Shown here: one piece after another, positions 50,320 through 60,064 of the stretch
How the letters are laid out: every line of letters starts with the position of its first letter
Position numbering within the stretch: the first letter of the stretch is position 1
Source: JAAOII01 sp965207705
GTDB lineage: Bacteria; Pseudomonadota; Gammaproteobacteria; CBDBNL01; JAAOII01
NCBI GenBank assembly: GCA_965207705.1
Contig: OZ242292.1
Coordinates: 62,001-126,000, forward strand
Reading direction: 5' to 3'
DNA length: 64,000 nt
Made by a program: the position numbers and the translations under genes
The notes under the pieces: model-generated
The model's database searches: none
What the model was told of the DNA's origin: nothing
The model's input: only the letters and a program-made list of their open reading frames with translations

Positions 50320-52206
50320 TTAGTTAGAACGGTTATTTGGTCTAGGTCTTCTTCTATTATAATCAGAGGACGATGACGAGCCAGATCTAGATCTACCGCG
50401 TCCACGCGAATTTCTGTTCTGCTCTCCTCCTCTATAATTTGAATTGCCTCTATTTCCTTGACGAGATTGTGAAGAGTATGAACCACCTCTACGTCCCCCG
50501 CCGCGTCTATATTTCCCATATCTTCTACGCCCTTGTCCTTTATACTTGGGTTTACGTGAGCGAAATAACTTTTTAATTATAGCGCTTAATTTACCCCAGA
50601 AACTCTCCTTATTAGGTGAGGACTCGCTCATAATATCAACCGCGCTTATCATCGGCTCACGTTTAATATTACTGGGTACATCATTATTATTATTGCTATC
50701 AGAAGTATCATCTTTGCCATCAACGACAATTTCTACTCCATTAACATTCTTATAACTCATCTTAAACAGAGGGATTTCCATATCAGAATTACTGCTCAAA
50801 CTAATCTCATCCTGATATTTTTCTTTTAATTGGTCAATTTGTTCTCTTTGAGTTCTAATAAGTATATCATAAACCTCGCTTGGCATTTCACAAAAGATGG
50901 ACTTTATTATAGAATTATGACACAGCTCATTTATTCTGCGGAATATTTGTGATGCCAAAGCGCTTGCAGTTAATATGGTGCCAGAACCATTACATCGTGG
51001 GCATTTTTGCAGATAGAATTCATCCAAAGAAGATCTGAGGCGCTGGCGTGACAGCTCCATCATGCCAAAGCGAGATATATTACCCATACGGACACGGGAT
51101 TTATCTTTGCGAACCTCGGCTTTAAACATATCCTCAACTTTTGCTTTATTGTTACGCTCCATCATATCAATAAAATCAATAACTATTAGTCCGCCTATAT
51201 CGCGTATCTTCATCTGCAAAGCTATTTCTTTTACTGCCTCCAGATTATTAGTTAAAGCCGTATCTTCAACATTAGCACCCTTATTAGCGCGCGAAGAATT
51301 AACATCTATTATAAACATGGCTTCGGTACGATCCATTACCAATTGCCCGCCTGAAGGTAATTGCACTATATGTTGAAATGCTGACCTAACTGTTTTTTCT
51401 ATATCATAGTGAGTAAATAGAGGAACATCAGATTCATATAGGACTATCTTGCTGGCTAGATTAGGGGCGGTCTGACTTATGACTCCTTTTACCGTTTCAA
51501 ACTCTTTGGGAGAATCCACAATAATTTCTTCAACTTCATCCAATAATTGGTCGCGCAATGTTCTAGTTATGACATCGCTTTCTTTGATAATCAATATTGG
51601 AGCTGGGCTTTCCTGGTCTATCTTAGATACTCCATCCCACAGCCGTTTAAGATAATCCATATCCCATTTCAATTCCTCCTCCGAACGTCCCGCAGCTGCG
51701 GTGCGCACAATAGCGCCAAATCCTTCGGGGACTCCTATTTCATTGATTATACGATTCGCATCATTGCGTTCATCGCTTGAAAAATGCCGTGAAATGTTAA
51801 TCTCGCTTTGCGAACCGCGATTCAACACTATGAATCTACTGGCAATAGTGATAAAAGTAGTCAGAGCAGCGCCTTTATCTTTGCGCGCTTCTTTTGCTAC
51901 CTGGACTATCATTTCCTGCCCCACTCGCACCAATTTCTTTAAATCCTTACGGCGATTATAGGATTCGCTGAGATATTCGGGGACTATTTCTTTTGCCGGC
52001 AAAAAACCATTCCTTTCTTCGCCATAATTAACAAAAACTGCCTCTAAACTCGGCTCTATTCTTGTTACTACCCCTTTATAAATGTTAGATTTTGTTCTAA
52101 AATGTTCTTTAGATTGTAAATCAAAATCCCCCAACTCGCCATTATTTACCACTGCAATTCTTATCTCCTCAGAGGAATTTGCATTTACTAATATTTTATT
52201 AGCCAT
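50320..52206 (-). CDS. rne: Ribonuclease E/G
   Basis: Endoribonuclease for rRNA maturation and mRNA decay. The S1 domain (about 38-120) is followed by the catalytic region with IIDVNSSR and DIGGLIVIDFIDM (two catalytic Asp) and the zinc-link CPRCNGSG. At 628 residues it has only a short C-terminal tail, Arg/Gly-rich (RRRYGKYRRGGGRRGG), unlike the 500-residue degradosome scaffold of E. coli RNase E, so it could equally be called rng. A leader region of 526 bp lies upstream. Confidence 0.9.
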   Translation of the reverse strand: MANKILVNANSSEEIRIAVVNNGELGDFDLQSKEHFRTKSNIYKGVVTRIEPSLEAVFVNYGEERNGFLPAKEIVPEYLSESYNRRKDLKKLVRVGQEMIVQVAKEARKDKGAALTTFITIASRFIVLNRGSQSEINISRHFSSDERNDANRIINEIGVPEGFGAIVRTAAAGRSEEELKWDMDYLKRLWDGVSKIDQESPAPILIIKESDVITRTLRDQLLDEVEEIIVDSPKEFETVKGVISQTAPNLASKIVLYESDVPLFTHYDIEKTVRSAFQHIVQLPSGGQLVMDRTEAMFIIDVNSSRANKGANVEDTALTNNLEAVKEIALQMKIRDIGGLIVIDFIDMMERNNKAKVEDMFKAEVRKDKSRVRMGNISRFGMMELSRQRLRSSLDEFYLQKCPRCNGSGTILTASALASQIFRRINELCHNSIIKSIFCEMPSEVYDILIRTQREQIDQLKEKYQDEISLSSNSDMEIPLFKMSYKNVNGVEIVVDGKDDTSDSNNNNDVPSNIKREPMISAVDIMSESSPNKESFWGKLSAIIKKLFRSRKPKYKGQGRRRYGKYRRGGGRRGGSYSSQSRQGNRGNSNYRGGEQNRNSRGRGRSRSGSSSSSDYNRRRPRPNNRSN

Positions 52207-52732
52207 ACCAAATAGTTACTACTTTTAATGTGTATACATATACTGCACTTAAGAAGACAATAAAAGACAATGGATTATACTCTGCTAAATAACAATGAAA
52301 ACGCAACGATGGATGACCAAATACCAGTCAATTCACCATCATAAATATCTGCAATAAATTGCAATAAAGGAACTAATTTAAATTATGAAATAAATAATAT
52401 ATTTTTGACGCATTATTTTCTCCATACATACTTTGGAGTGGCTTATTTAATCGTTTTTTACTTATTTACTATAGTTCTCTTATTTCTTTCTTTCTTTATT
52501 TATTTATTTAGCTTATACAAGCTTATACACTAGCTATAAATCCATTGGTAAATACTTTTACCAGTTATACGTCCTAATATATGTCTATTTCTTAAATTCA
52601 AAAAATTTATTAAATAAAATTGCCATTTACTCACCTATTCAATTGTTTATATAGTTAGGCAACTTTCGTTCATTATACACAAGTTTTACTATTTTGATTA
52701 ACTTATGCATAAAAAAGTAAGAAAAATTAGAG
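52207..52732. other. 526-bp AT-rich gap between mscS and RNase E/G
   Basis: No gene seen on either strand. It contains a promoter candidate close to the RNase gene (52274-52301), short repeats (TTTC and TTTA runs near 52488-52510, AGCTTATACA twice near 52511-52532) and is otherwise AT-rich. It could hold a long regulatory leader for the RNase gene, which in E. coli controls its own mRNA through its leader. Confidence 0.5.
52274..52301 (-). promoter_or_regulatory. Promoter candidate for RNase E/G
   Basis: On the minus strand TTTTCA (plus 52296-52301) and TATAAT (plus 52274-52279) are spaced by 16 bp. The leader to the ATG at 52206 would be about 60 nt. The -10 is perfect, the -35 four of six. 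Confidence 0.5.
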
Positions 52733-53821
52733 TTATTTATCCAGTTTAATTAGTTGGGTAGGATAAGCAAAGTCCGCCCCATGCTTTTTCACCAAATCTG
52801 CTATTTTAAAAAGAATGTCTCCTTTAACCCGCTGGAAGTCAGCCCAACTGGTAGCATAAGTTATGGCGCTTATAAAGAAATTTAAAGAAGAGTCGCCATA
52901 CTTATCAAAAGCCACCACTAATGTCTGATTATTATCTATTCCTTCATCCTCACGCAGCATTTCTTCAACATCTTTCAATAATCCCGGTAGTTTAGTAATG
53001 TCTTCATAACGGACTCCGATGGTCTCTAAAATCCGCCTATTTTTCATTCTTTGTGGATTCTCTATATGATTATTAACAAAAATTGCATTAGGGACATACA
53101 AGGGCCTCTTATCAAAAGTGCGAATAAGAGTTGTGCGCCAGCTTATTTTTTCTACTACCCCTTCAACATTTAAAGCAGGACAACGCACCCAATCCCCTAC
53201 GACAAATGGACGTTCCCAAAAGAGCAAGGCGCCTGCAACAAAATTAGAAAGAGGATCTTTAAGTGCAAAGCCCAGAATAATGCCTCCCAGACCGCCAAAT
53301 GCCAATAATCCTGCAATAGAAACGCCTATAACATTTAGCAAGGTTAGCGCTGCAATAATAATTACCCCAACTCGCAGCAAAATGATAAGCGAATGCGCTT
53401 CAAGGGGACTAATCTTTATACGACTACTTACTAACTGTGGAAAAATATTAGAACCCTCAGCAATTAACTCCTTTTCTAATTTAGAAATAAAACGAAAAAT
53501 AGTCCAAAATAAAACAATAGTTAATGCAAAAGAAAACATTATGGGAACATCTACTACATCATAATTGACAAAGGTTAATCCAATTCCTAAAATAATATAA
53601 CCGCCAATAAAAAGTATAAAAGTAGCAAAAGGAATATTTACCGCAAAAAGAGCTATTTTACTTAACTGTGATGATGACTTATTTGCCAAGAAAGTCATCA
53701 CCTTATAAACACGCCCCCATACAAAAAAAGCAATAAAAGTTACAACAAAGAAAATCCCAATCAATATGAGCTTGCCATATTCACTTTGTAACTGAGTGTT
53801 TATATATGCTTCAATATCCAC
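52733..53821 (-). CDS. MscS-family mechanosensitive channel
   Basis: Inner-membrane channel that opens under osmotic downshift. Four hydrophobic segments precede the pore helix region GVSIAGLLAFGGLGGIILGFALKDPLSNFVAG, then the beta domain with FWERPFVVGDWV and VEGVVEKISWRTTLIRTFDKR, and PNAIFVNNHIEN. The 362 residues are longer than E. coli MscS (286) through an N-terminal extension of about two helices. The start is GTG at 53821, overlapping the tyrS stop as TAGTG. Confidence 0.9.
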   Translation of the reverse strand: MDIEAYINTQLQSEYGKLILIGIFFVVTFIAFFVWGRVYKVMTFLANKSSSQLSKIALFAVNIPFATFILFIGGYIILGIGLTFVNYDVVDVPIMFSFALTIVLFWTIFRFISKLEKELIAEGSNIFPQLVSSRIKISPLEAHSLIILLRVGVIIIAALTLLNVIGVSIAGLLAFGGLGGIILGFALKDPLSNFVAGALLFWERPFVVGDWVRCPALNVEGVVEKISWRTTLIRTFDKRPLYVPNAIFVNNHIENPQRMKNRRILETIGVRYEDITKLPGLLKDVEEMLREDEGIDNNQTLVVAFDKYGDSSLNFFISAITYATSWADFQRVKGDILFKIADLVKKHGADFAYPTQLIKLDK

Positions 53822-55029
53822 TACAGTAATTTGATTTTAGCATAACGTCTTTTGCCTGCTTTGAGGATGAACTCAGCGCCTTTGGTGGCAATAAATTTAG
53901 TGTCTTCAACTTTTTCATTGTCAATGAGAACTGCTCCTGCTTTAATTAAGCGCAATGCCTCGCTAGTACTGGCGGTAAGCCCTGCCTCTTTGAGTAGATT
54001 GCCAATGGCTATTCCATCTGCGGATACTTGCAGCGACTTTTCGGGAATATCAGCTGGCTGAATTCCGCGACTAAACTGAGACATAAACGACTCGCGCACT
54101 GCGGTTGCCTGCTCTTTGCTGTGCAACAAGCAAACAATTTTTCCTGCGAGGTCAAGCTTAATATCCCGCGGATTAACTTCGCCTGTTGCCGCATCTTGTT
54201 TCATATTGGCAAGTGTTTTATTTATGTCGCCATCGCACAGTCGTAAGTATTCCCAATAGTCCCACATTAATTCATCAGAAATAGACATCACCTTGCCAAA
54301 CATTTCGGCGGCAGGGTCCAGAAAAGCAATGTAATTGTTCAAGGACTTAGACATCTTCTTAACTCCATCAGTCCCAACCAATAGAGGCAGCACTATAACC
54401 GCCTGACTCTCCTGTCCATAATCCTTTTGTATCTTACGCCCCACTAATAAATTAAAGGTCTGGTCAGTTCCCCCCAATTCCACATCGGCTTTTAATGCAA
54501 CCGAATCATACGCCTGTGCCAGCGGATAGAAAAATTCATGCAAAGCGATAGCCGTTCCTTCTTTATAACGAGTATAGAAATCCTCCCTCTCTAACAATCT
54601 GGCAACATTATAATGCGCCATGAGTTTTATGATTTCCTGCGGGGATAACTTGTCAAACCATTCCGAGTTATAGCGAACCTCGGTCTTCTCAACATCCAAA
54701 ATTTTCCCAACCTGCGAAATATATGTCTTTGCATTTTCTTCAATTTCTGCGCGGCTCAATGGCGGACGAGTTTCATTTTTACCAGTAGGGTCACCGATGG
54801 CAGCGGTAAAATCGCCCACTAAGAATATGACCTTATGTCCTAAATCTTGAAAGTCCTTTAGCTTTTTAAGCTGCACCAGGTGTCCTAAATGAAGATCAGG
54901 AGCAGTTGGGTCAAAGCCGATCTTAATCCTTAGCGGCTTGCCCTTTTTTAATTTTGTAAGCAGTTCATCCTCGCCAATAATATCAGAAGTTCCTTGGCGG
55001 ATAATTTTAAGTTGTTCTTCAGGACTCAT
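53821..55029 (-). CDS. tyrS: Tyrosine--tRNA ligase
   Basis: Class I synthetase for tRNA-Tyr. HIGH is HLGH (47-50), KMSKS is present in KMSKSLNNYI, and the C-terminal S4 RNA-binding domain covers about 340-400 (TSEALRLIKAGAVLIDNEKVED). The 402 residues fit the TyrZ-like type with the DPTAPDLHLGH beginning. It overlaps the acyltransferase by 11 bp. Confidence 0.95.
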   Translation of the reverse strand: MSPEEQLKIIRQGTSDIIGEDELLTKLKKGKPLRIKIGFDPTAPDLHLGHLVQLKKLKDFQDLGHKVIFLVGDFTAAIGDPTGKNETRPPLSRAEIEENAKTYISQVGKILDVEKTEVRYNSEWFDKLSPQEIIKLMAHYNVARLLEREDFYTRYKEGTAIALHEFFYPLAQAYDSVALKADVELGGTDQTFNLLVGRKIQKDYGQESQAVIVLPLLVGTDGVKKMSKSLNNYIAFLDPAAEMFGKVMSISDELMWDYWEYLRLCDGDINKTLANMKQDAATGEVNPRDIKLDLAGKIVCLLHSKEQATAVRESFMSQFSRGIQPADIPEKSLQVSADGIAIGNLLKEAGLTASTSEALRLIKAGAVLIDNEKVEDTKFIATKGAEFILKAGKRRYAKIKLL

Positions 55030-56209
55030 CTATCAGAGCAAGTTTTTCTATTACGGGGTTGGCATAAATACGCAGATATGATTCAAGCAATTGTGGGTTT
55101 GTATCAGTTAATTCTGCTTTTATTCTTTTTGCCAAGTAAGGGCACTCGGTAGTATCTGGCTTAAAAGCTTTTATGGCGTTTTCTAATGTAGCAGCGCTTT
55201 CCAATCCGCGCTTAACTAATTGCTCAAGCGCATAAAAATGTGAATTAAAAAGTTTGTAGTTGGAAACGATTGACTTGTCTAAAGAGTTTGCAATATCTGT
55301 AATACTTGCATCATCATCCCAAGTCATCTGTTGGCTGATATAAACATGTATCTTGCCCTTATAACCAGTCATTCCAGCGCCAAGTTCTTGTAAGTCAGTT
55401 GCATCCCCTCCAGTGGCTTTTTTGCGCTTGCCCCAAGTAAGTTCCTTTGCCTTATAAATGGCGCAAGGGTCATATTGATATGAGATGGAGACGCTTCTTA
55501 TATTAAGCGAATTAAGTGCCGCAGCAACAGAAATTTCTTTGCCTTTGCTAAGCCGCAGCATTTTTAACACTGCTGGACTGGTCTTATCACGGCTATCCTT
55601 AGCTCTGCCTTCACGTTGAGCCAGCCACACATTATCGCCTTGCTCAATGGAGAATCTGATAAAGCATGATAGGTGTTTGATTTCTTTTAGCATTTCCCTA
55701 ACTGATGAGAAACTTCTTTTTACTATAAAGCTGCGATTCAATCTCATAACATCTGCCGCATAACGATTGGAAAGCAAATTGTCGCCTATTCCTACCAATG
55801 GAAAAGGCAAGTCGCGTAAAAATAAATTATGGCAAACTACCGCAGGATCCACCGCAATATCGCGATGGTTAGACAAAAATAGATAACTCTTATTTTCATC
55901 TGGCTCGTCTTGCCAAATGTTAGTAATTCCATCAGATGTCTTATTCAACATGCGAAAGAAAAACCAGGCAATTACTTTAAGCTGAAAAGATTTAATATTA
56001 TGAACCGTTCTAAGTTTGTTGCTAATAATCATACGACATAGCAAAGCCGCCCAAGATGGCGAAATTCTGCTAATCCGTGGAAAAGCCATTCTGCCAACGC
56101 GAAAGAATATCTCATTTTGCTCTAACAAACGTTCTATCACCCCAAGGCATTCCTCATCCGTATAAGGACGGATATCATCAAAAGAGGCGGAATTAAACTG
56201 CTCGTCCAT
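55019..56209 (-). CDS. Membrane-associated acyltransferase (PlsC-like)
   Basis: Likely transfers fatty acyl groups to a glycerophosphate-type acceptor. The catalytic region is YLFLSNHRDIAVDPAVV, with a His followed by Asp after five residues rather than four (the NHRDI subfamily). Later PFPLVGIGDNLLS and RLNRSFIVKRSF, then the IEQGDNVWLAQREGRAKD segment follow the PlsC pattern. The 396 residues exceed simple PlsC (about 245). It overlaps secA and tyrS, so it is in one operon with both. The exact substrate is unknown. Confidence 0.7.
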   Translation of the reverse strand: MDEQFNSASFDDIRPYTDEECLGVIERLLEQNEIFFRVGRMAFPRISRISPSWAALLCRMIISNKLRTVHNIKSFQLKVIAWFFFRMLNKTSDGITNIWQDEPDENKSYLFLSNHRDIAVDPAVVCHNLFLRDLPFPLVGIGDNLLSNRYAADVMRLNRSFIVKRSFSSVREMLKEIKHLSCFIRFSIEQGDNVWLAQREGRAKDSRDKTSPAVLKMLRLSKGKEISVAAALNSLNIRSVSISYQYDPCAIYKAKELTWGKRKKATGGDATDLQELGAGMTGYKGKIHVYISQQMTWDDDASITDIANSLDKSIVSNYKLFNSHFYALEQLVKRGLESAATLENAIKAFKPDTTECPYLAKRIKAELTDTNPQLLESYLRIYANPVIEKLALIDES

Positions 56210-58943
56210 GACAATGTTTATATTTTTTCCCTGAACCGCAGGGGCATGGTTGGTTGCGCCCTACTTTTTCTCCCTCTCTTGTAAAGGTTGCGCTCTCCCC
56301 GCTTGCCTGGGGCTGAGCTTGAGCTCTTTGTTTTACCCCGCCAAAATCACCAACATCTTCATGGCGCATATTCAATTTACTTTCATCGGCAACTGATGAT
56401 TGCGCTCCCCTTTCTGCCACCTGTTCATCATTCTGGCGAATACTAACATTACACAAAATTCGCGCAGTATCAAACTTAATTTTTTCCAGCAAGCGGTCAA
56501 ACATTGCATACGCCTCTCTTTTGTATTCTTCTTTAGGGTTACGTTGCGCATAGCCGCGCAGATGAATTCCTTGACGCAAGTAATCCATTGTTTGATTATG
56601 GTCGCGCCACAAGTTATCCAACACCTGCAGCATAACTTGTTTTTCTAAATCTTTCACAATATCTTCCCCTATATCATGAAACTTTTCCTGATGATGCTGA
56701 TACACCTCATCAGGTAGTTCATCCGCCAGTTGGTCAACTCCCTCTTCTTCAATTCGCTTAACATCCAATGTGTAAGCAAAGTCCCTACGCATTGTTTCTA
56801 CCAAGTTGTTGTTAATCTCGTTTATATTCTGCTCGGCTGCTCCTTGCAATTCGGCACCTGTTGCTAATAAGCGTGACTGTACCTGAGTTAGTATGTTATC
56901 CTTAACCGCCGCGCCAAGATTTTCAATATCCATAATTTCACGCCTTTGACGATATATCACCAAACGTTGATTATTCGCCACATCATCGTATTCCAATAGT
57001 TGTTTACGAATATCAAAGTTGCGTCCTTCCACCTTACGCTGCGCCCTCTCAATGGCATTGGTAATCATCTTATGCTCAATTGGCTCTCCCTCCGGCAAAC
57101 CCAAAGAACGCATAACATTAACCACTCTTTCGGGGGTAAATAAGCGCAGCAGGTCATCCTCCATTGAAAGATAAAAATGGCTTGAGCCAGGATCTCCTTG
57201 CCTGCCAGAACGTCCGCGCAACTGATTATCTATGCGGCGTGATTCATGTCTTTCGCTGCCTATCACGTGAAGTCCGCCCTGCTTAATAACTAAGTCATGC
57301 CTTCCTTGCCAATCTTTGCGTAGGGTTTCAATTTGCTGTTCGGTGGCATCATCTCCCAACTCTTCTATTTCTTTTTCCAAATTACCGCCCAACACAATAT
57401 CTGTGCCACGCCCCGCCATGTTGGTTGCAATGGTTATGGCGTCGGGTCTGCCTGCCCCCGAGATAATATCTGCTTCTTTAACAGGATTCTTGGCATTTAG
57501 CACATTGTGAGATATTTTCATTTTATCCAGCTCAGCAGACAACTCTTCTGACGATTCCACCGAAGCAGTTCCTACTAACACTGGGCGATGCGTAATTTGG
57601 CACTGTTTGATATCTTCAATAATAGCTTTATACTTTTCAGGACGAGTCATAAACACCGTATCATTCATATCATTACGAATCATCTTCTGATTGGTGGGTA
57701 TAACCACCACATCCAACTCATAAATTTCGTGAAACTCATAAGCTTCTGTATCTGCAGTCCCTGTCATCCCCGCCAACGTATCATAAAGACGGAAATAATT
57801 TTGAAAGGTTGTTGAGGCAAGCGTTTGATTTTCTTGCTGCACCTCTACATTTTCTTTAGCTTCAACTGCCTGATGTATGCCTTCAGACCACCTTCTTCCT
57901 GGCATGCTGCGCCCTGTGTGCTCATCCACTATCACTATTTTGCCGTTTTGCACCAAATAGGAAACATTCCGTTTAAACAAATGATGGGCTTTCAACGCTG
58001 CTTGAACATGATGCAACAGATGAATATTCTGCATATCATATAAGCTTTCCCCTGGTTGAAGCACTTCTATCTTTATTAATGCATCTTCAAGTTTTTCATG
58101 TCCTGTGTCGGTAACTTCAACTATGCGACCCTTCTCATCCAAGACATAATCTCCTTCTTCTACGACTGTGCCATCTTCGGCATTAATTTGTCTGCTAAGG
58201 GGAGGAATTAGGACATTAATTTTTTGATACATCTCAACACTATCTTCACGCGGACCAGATATAATCAACGGAGTGCGCGCCTCATCAATAAGAATAGAAT
58301 CCACCTCATCAACTATCGCATAATTTAGCTCCCTCTGCATTCTTTGCTCAGGACGAATAACCAAATTATCACGCAAATAATCAAAGCCAAATTCATTGTT
58401 GGTGCCATAAGTAACATCCGCCATATATGCCTCCTTTTTCTCTTCTTGCGGTTGTTGAGAGTAGATTACCCCAACACTCATTCCCAACCCTTCATAGAGT
58501 TTCCCCATCCATTCGGCATCCCGCTTGGCAAGATAATCGTTTACCGTCACCATGTGCACCCCCTTGCCTTCAAGCGCTCGCAAATATACTGGCAAAGTTG
58601 CCACTAAGGTTTTACCCTCCCCAGTTTTCATTTCGGTTATGTTGCCTTCATACAACACCAGCCCGCCGAGTAATTGAGCATCAAAGTGACGCATATTTAA
58701 TATCCGCTCCCCTCCTTCACGAACTATGGCATAAGCTTCAGGCAAAAGTTTTTCCAGCGACTCACCCTCTCCGTTGTCATAGCGAGCGCGAAGGCGCGCA
58801 AAGCTATCTTTAAGTTCCTCATCAGAAAAAGCCGCTATCTTATCGCTAAGAGCATTTATTTCGTTTACTTTTTTTTGTAATCTCTTTAAGGTGCGGATGT
58901 TACGACTTCCAAAAGTGGAAGTCAATAGTTTAGTTAAAACCAC
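56193..58943 (-). CDS. secA: Protein translocase ATPase SecA
   Basis: Drives preprotein export through SecYEG. Walker A is EMKTGEGKT with K111, and Walker B is VDEVDSILIDEARTPLI. AGRGTDI and RGRSGRQGDPG belong to the second nucleotide-binding domain, and the C-terminal zinc motif CPCGSGKKYKHCHG is intact. The start is GTG at 58943, overlapping the reductase stop as TAGTG. 916 residues, the family length. It overlaps the acyltransferase by 17 bp. Confidence 0.97.
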   Translation of the reverse strand: MVLTKLLTSTFGSRNIRTLKRLQKKVNEINALSDKIAAFSDEELKDSFARLRARYDNGEGESLEKLLPEAYAIVREGGERILNMRHFDAQLLGGLVLYEGNITEMKTGEGKTLVATLPVYLRALEGKGVHMVTVNDYLAKRDAEWMGKLYEGLGMSVGVIYSQQPQEEKKEAYMADVTYGTNNEFGFDYLRDNLVIRPEQRMQRELNYAIVDEVDSILIDEARTPLIISGPREDSVEMYQKINVLIPPLSRQINAEDGTVVEEGDYVLDEKGRIVEVTDTGHEKLEDALIKIEVLQPGESLYDMQNIHLLHHVQAALKAHHLFKRNVSYLVQNGKIVIVDEHTGRSMPGRRWSEGIHQAVEAKENVEVQQENQTLASTTFQNYFRLYDTLAGMTGTADTEAYEFHEIYELDVVVIPTNQKMIRNDMNDTVFMTRPEKYKAIIEDIKQCQITHRPVLVGTASVESSEELSAELDKMKISHNVLNAKNPVKEADIISGAGRPDAITIATNMAGRGTDIVLGGNLEKEIEELGDDATEQQIETLRKDWQGRHDLVIKQGGLHVIGSERHESRRIDNQLRGRSGRQGDPGSSHFYLSMEDDLLRLFTPERVVNVMRSLGLPEGEPIEHKMITNAIERAQRKVEGRNFDIRKQLLEYDDVANNQRLVIYRQRREIMDIENLGAAVKDNILTQVQSRLLATGAELQGAAEQNINEINNNLVETMRRDFAYTLDVKRIEEEGVDQLADELPDEVYQHHQEKFHDIGEDIVKDLEKQVMLQVLDNLWRDHNQTMDYLRQGIHLRGYAQRNPKEEYKREAYAMFDRLLEKIKFDTARILCNVSIRQNDEQVAERGAQSSVADESKLNMRHEDVGDFGGVKQRAQAQPQASGESATFTREGEKVGRNQPCPCGSGKKYKHCHGRAV

Positions 58944-59935
58944 TAATACAACCCGCGAATATGAGAATGGACTTTGTCCTTATAAAATGAGTTTATCTTT
59001 TCCAGTTCATCCTGACTAAACGATGGCAGCTCAGACACAGACGCATTGCTCGTTGCTTGCGCCACTTTTGATGCGCCAGGAATTATGACTGATACTCCCG
59101 CCTGGTCTAAGCACCAACGCAACGCGCTCTGCGCCATTGAGACACCCTGCGGTAAATACTCGCGTAATTCCTCAACCAACTCTAATCCTTTTTCATAAGG
59201 CAATCCACCAAAGGTCTCGCCCACGTTAAAGTGTTTGCCATCGCGGTTAAAGTTGCGATGGTCCTTTTCGCCAAACTTAGTGTCAATAGTATATTTGCCA
59301 CTCAGCAGCCCACTGTTTAATGGCAAGCGCACTATGATTCCCACATTCTTTTGTTGCGCCACAGGCAACACTTCTTCCAATGCCTTCTGCCGCATAACAT
59401 TAAAAATAATCTGCAAGGAATACATACCTTCATGTTCCATACATAGCATTGCCTCTTCTATTGATTCCACACTCGCGCCAAAACGTTTGATTTTGCCATC
59501 TTTCTTTAATAGCCGCAGCCATTCGTATATCTCGCCATCACGCATAACTTCAGGGGGAACACAATGGGTTTGCACTAAATCAAGCGACTCCAGCCCAAGC
59601 CGTTGTAGCGAATTCTCAATGCAATGAGTTACACTTTCACGGCTATAGCCATCAGGGTATAGATTAGGGTCTCTGCCAACCTTAGTTGCCACGAATAATT
59701 CGTCACTATGCTTTTTATGCTTCCTTATAAAATCTCCTACAAACTTCTCACTGCGTCCCATTCCATAGACATCAGCAGTATCATAAAAAGTTACTCCGTT
59801 TGCTAATGATTCTTCTAAAATGCTTTCTGTTTCAGAGGCGCTTACCTCTCCCCAATCAGCGCTACCAATCTGCCAGCATCCTAAACCTACCTCCGAAATT
59901 GCGATGTCATCTTGACCAAATTTTCTATATTTCAT
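58943..59935 (-). CDS. Aldo/keto reductase
   Basis: NADPH-dependent reductase of the AKR superfamily, TIM barrel. Visible features are NITFYDTADVYGMG-like VTFYDTADVYGMGRSEKFVG with the catalytic Asp and Tyr, ELFVATKVG with the Lys, and LVQTHCVPP with the His; SVIIPGASKVAQATSNASVSELP is the cofactor end. The frame extends to 60115, through intergenic repeat DNA; the Met at 59935 (MKYRKFGQDDI) is the family beginning, with another possible start at 59944. About 330 residues. The substrate is not predictable. Confidence 0.85.
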   Translation of the reverse strand: MKYRKFGQDDIAISEVGLGCWQIGSADWGEVSASETESILEESLANGVTFYDTADVYGMGRSEKFVGDFIRKHKKHSDELFVATKVGRDPNLYPDGYSRESVTHCIENSLQRLGLESLDLVQTHCVPPEVMRDGEIYEWLRLLKKDGKIKRFGASVESIEEAMLCMEHEGMYSLQIIFNVMRQKALEEVLPVAQQKNVGIIVRLPLNSGLLSGKYTIDTKFGEKDHRNFNRDGKHFNVGETFGGLPYEKGLELVEELREYLPQGVSMAQSALRWCLDQAGVSVIIPGASKVAQATSNASVSELPSFSQDELEKINSFYKDKVHSHIRGLY

Positions 59936-59987
59936 AAAACTCATTATACAAGGATTATATTTATATGTGGGGTGTTTGAACGTAGGT

Positions 59988-60037
59988 CCGTAGGGGCGGT
60001 GCCATACTCCACCCGTAGGGGCGGTGCCATGCTCCGC
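59988..60037. repeat. 25-bp direct repeat, related to the dispersed repeat
   Basis: CCGTAGGGGCGGTGCCAT plus the next seven bases occurs twice with a period of 25 (59988 and 60013). Read on the minus strand the neighbouring sequence is CCCCTACGGACCTACG, which resembles the CCCCTACAGACCTGCG part of the other copies. Confidence 0.6.
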
Positions 60038-60039
60038 CC

Positions 60040-60064
60040 GTTTAGTGGGGCGTAGCCCCACTAA
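60040..60064. repeat. Perfect hairpin overlapping the stop of the GLUG lipoprotein
   Basis: TTTAGTGGGGC and GCCCCACTAAA flank GTA. The lipoprotein stop codon (60061-60063) lies in one arm. On the minus strand no T-run follows; on the plus strand six A follow. It may be a transcription barrier without a U-tract or a mobile repeat end. Confidence 0.6.
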
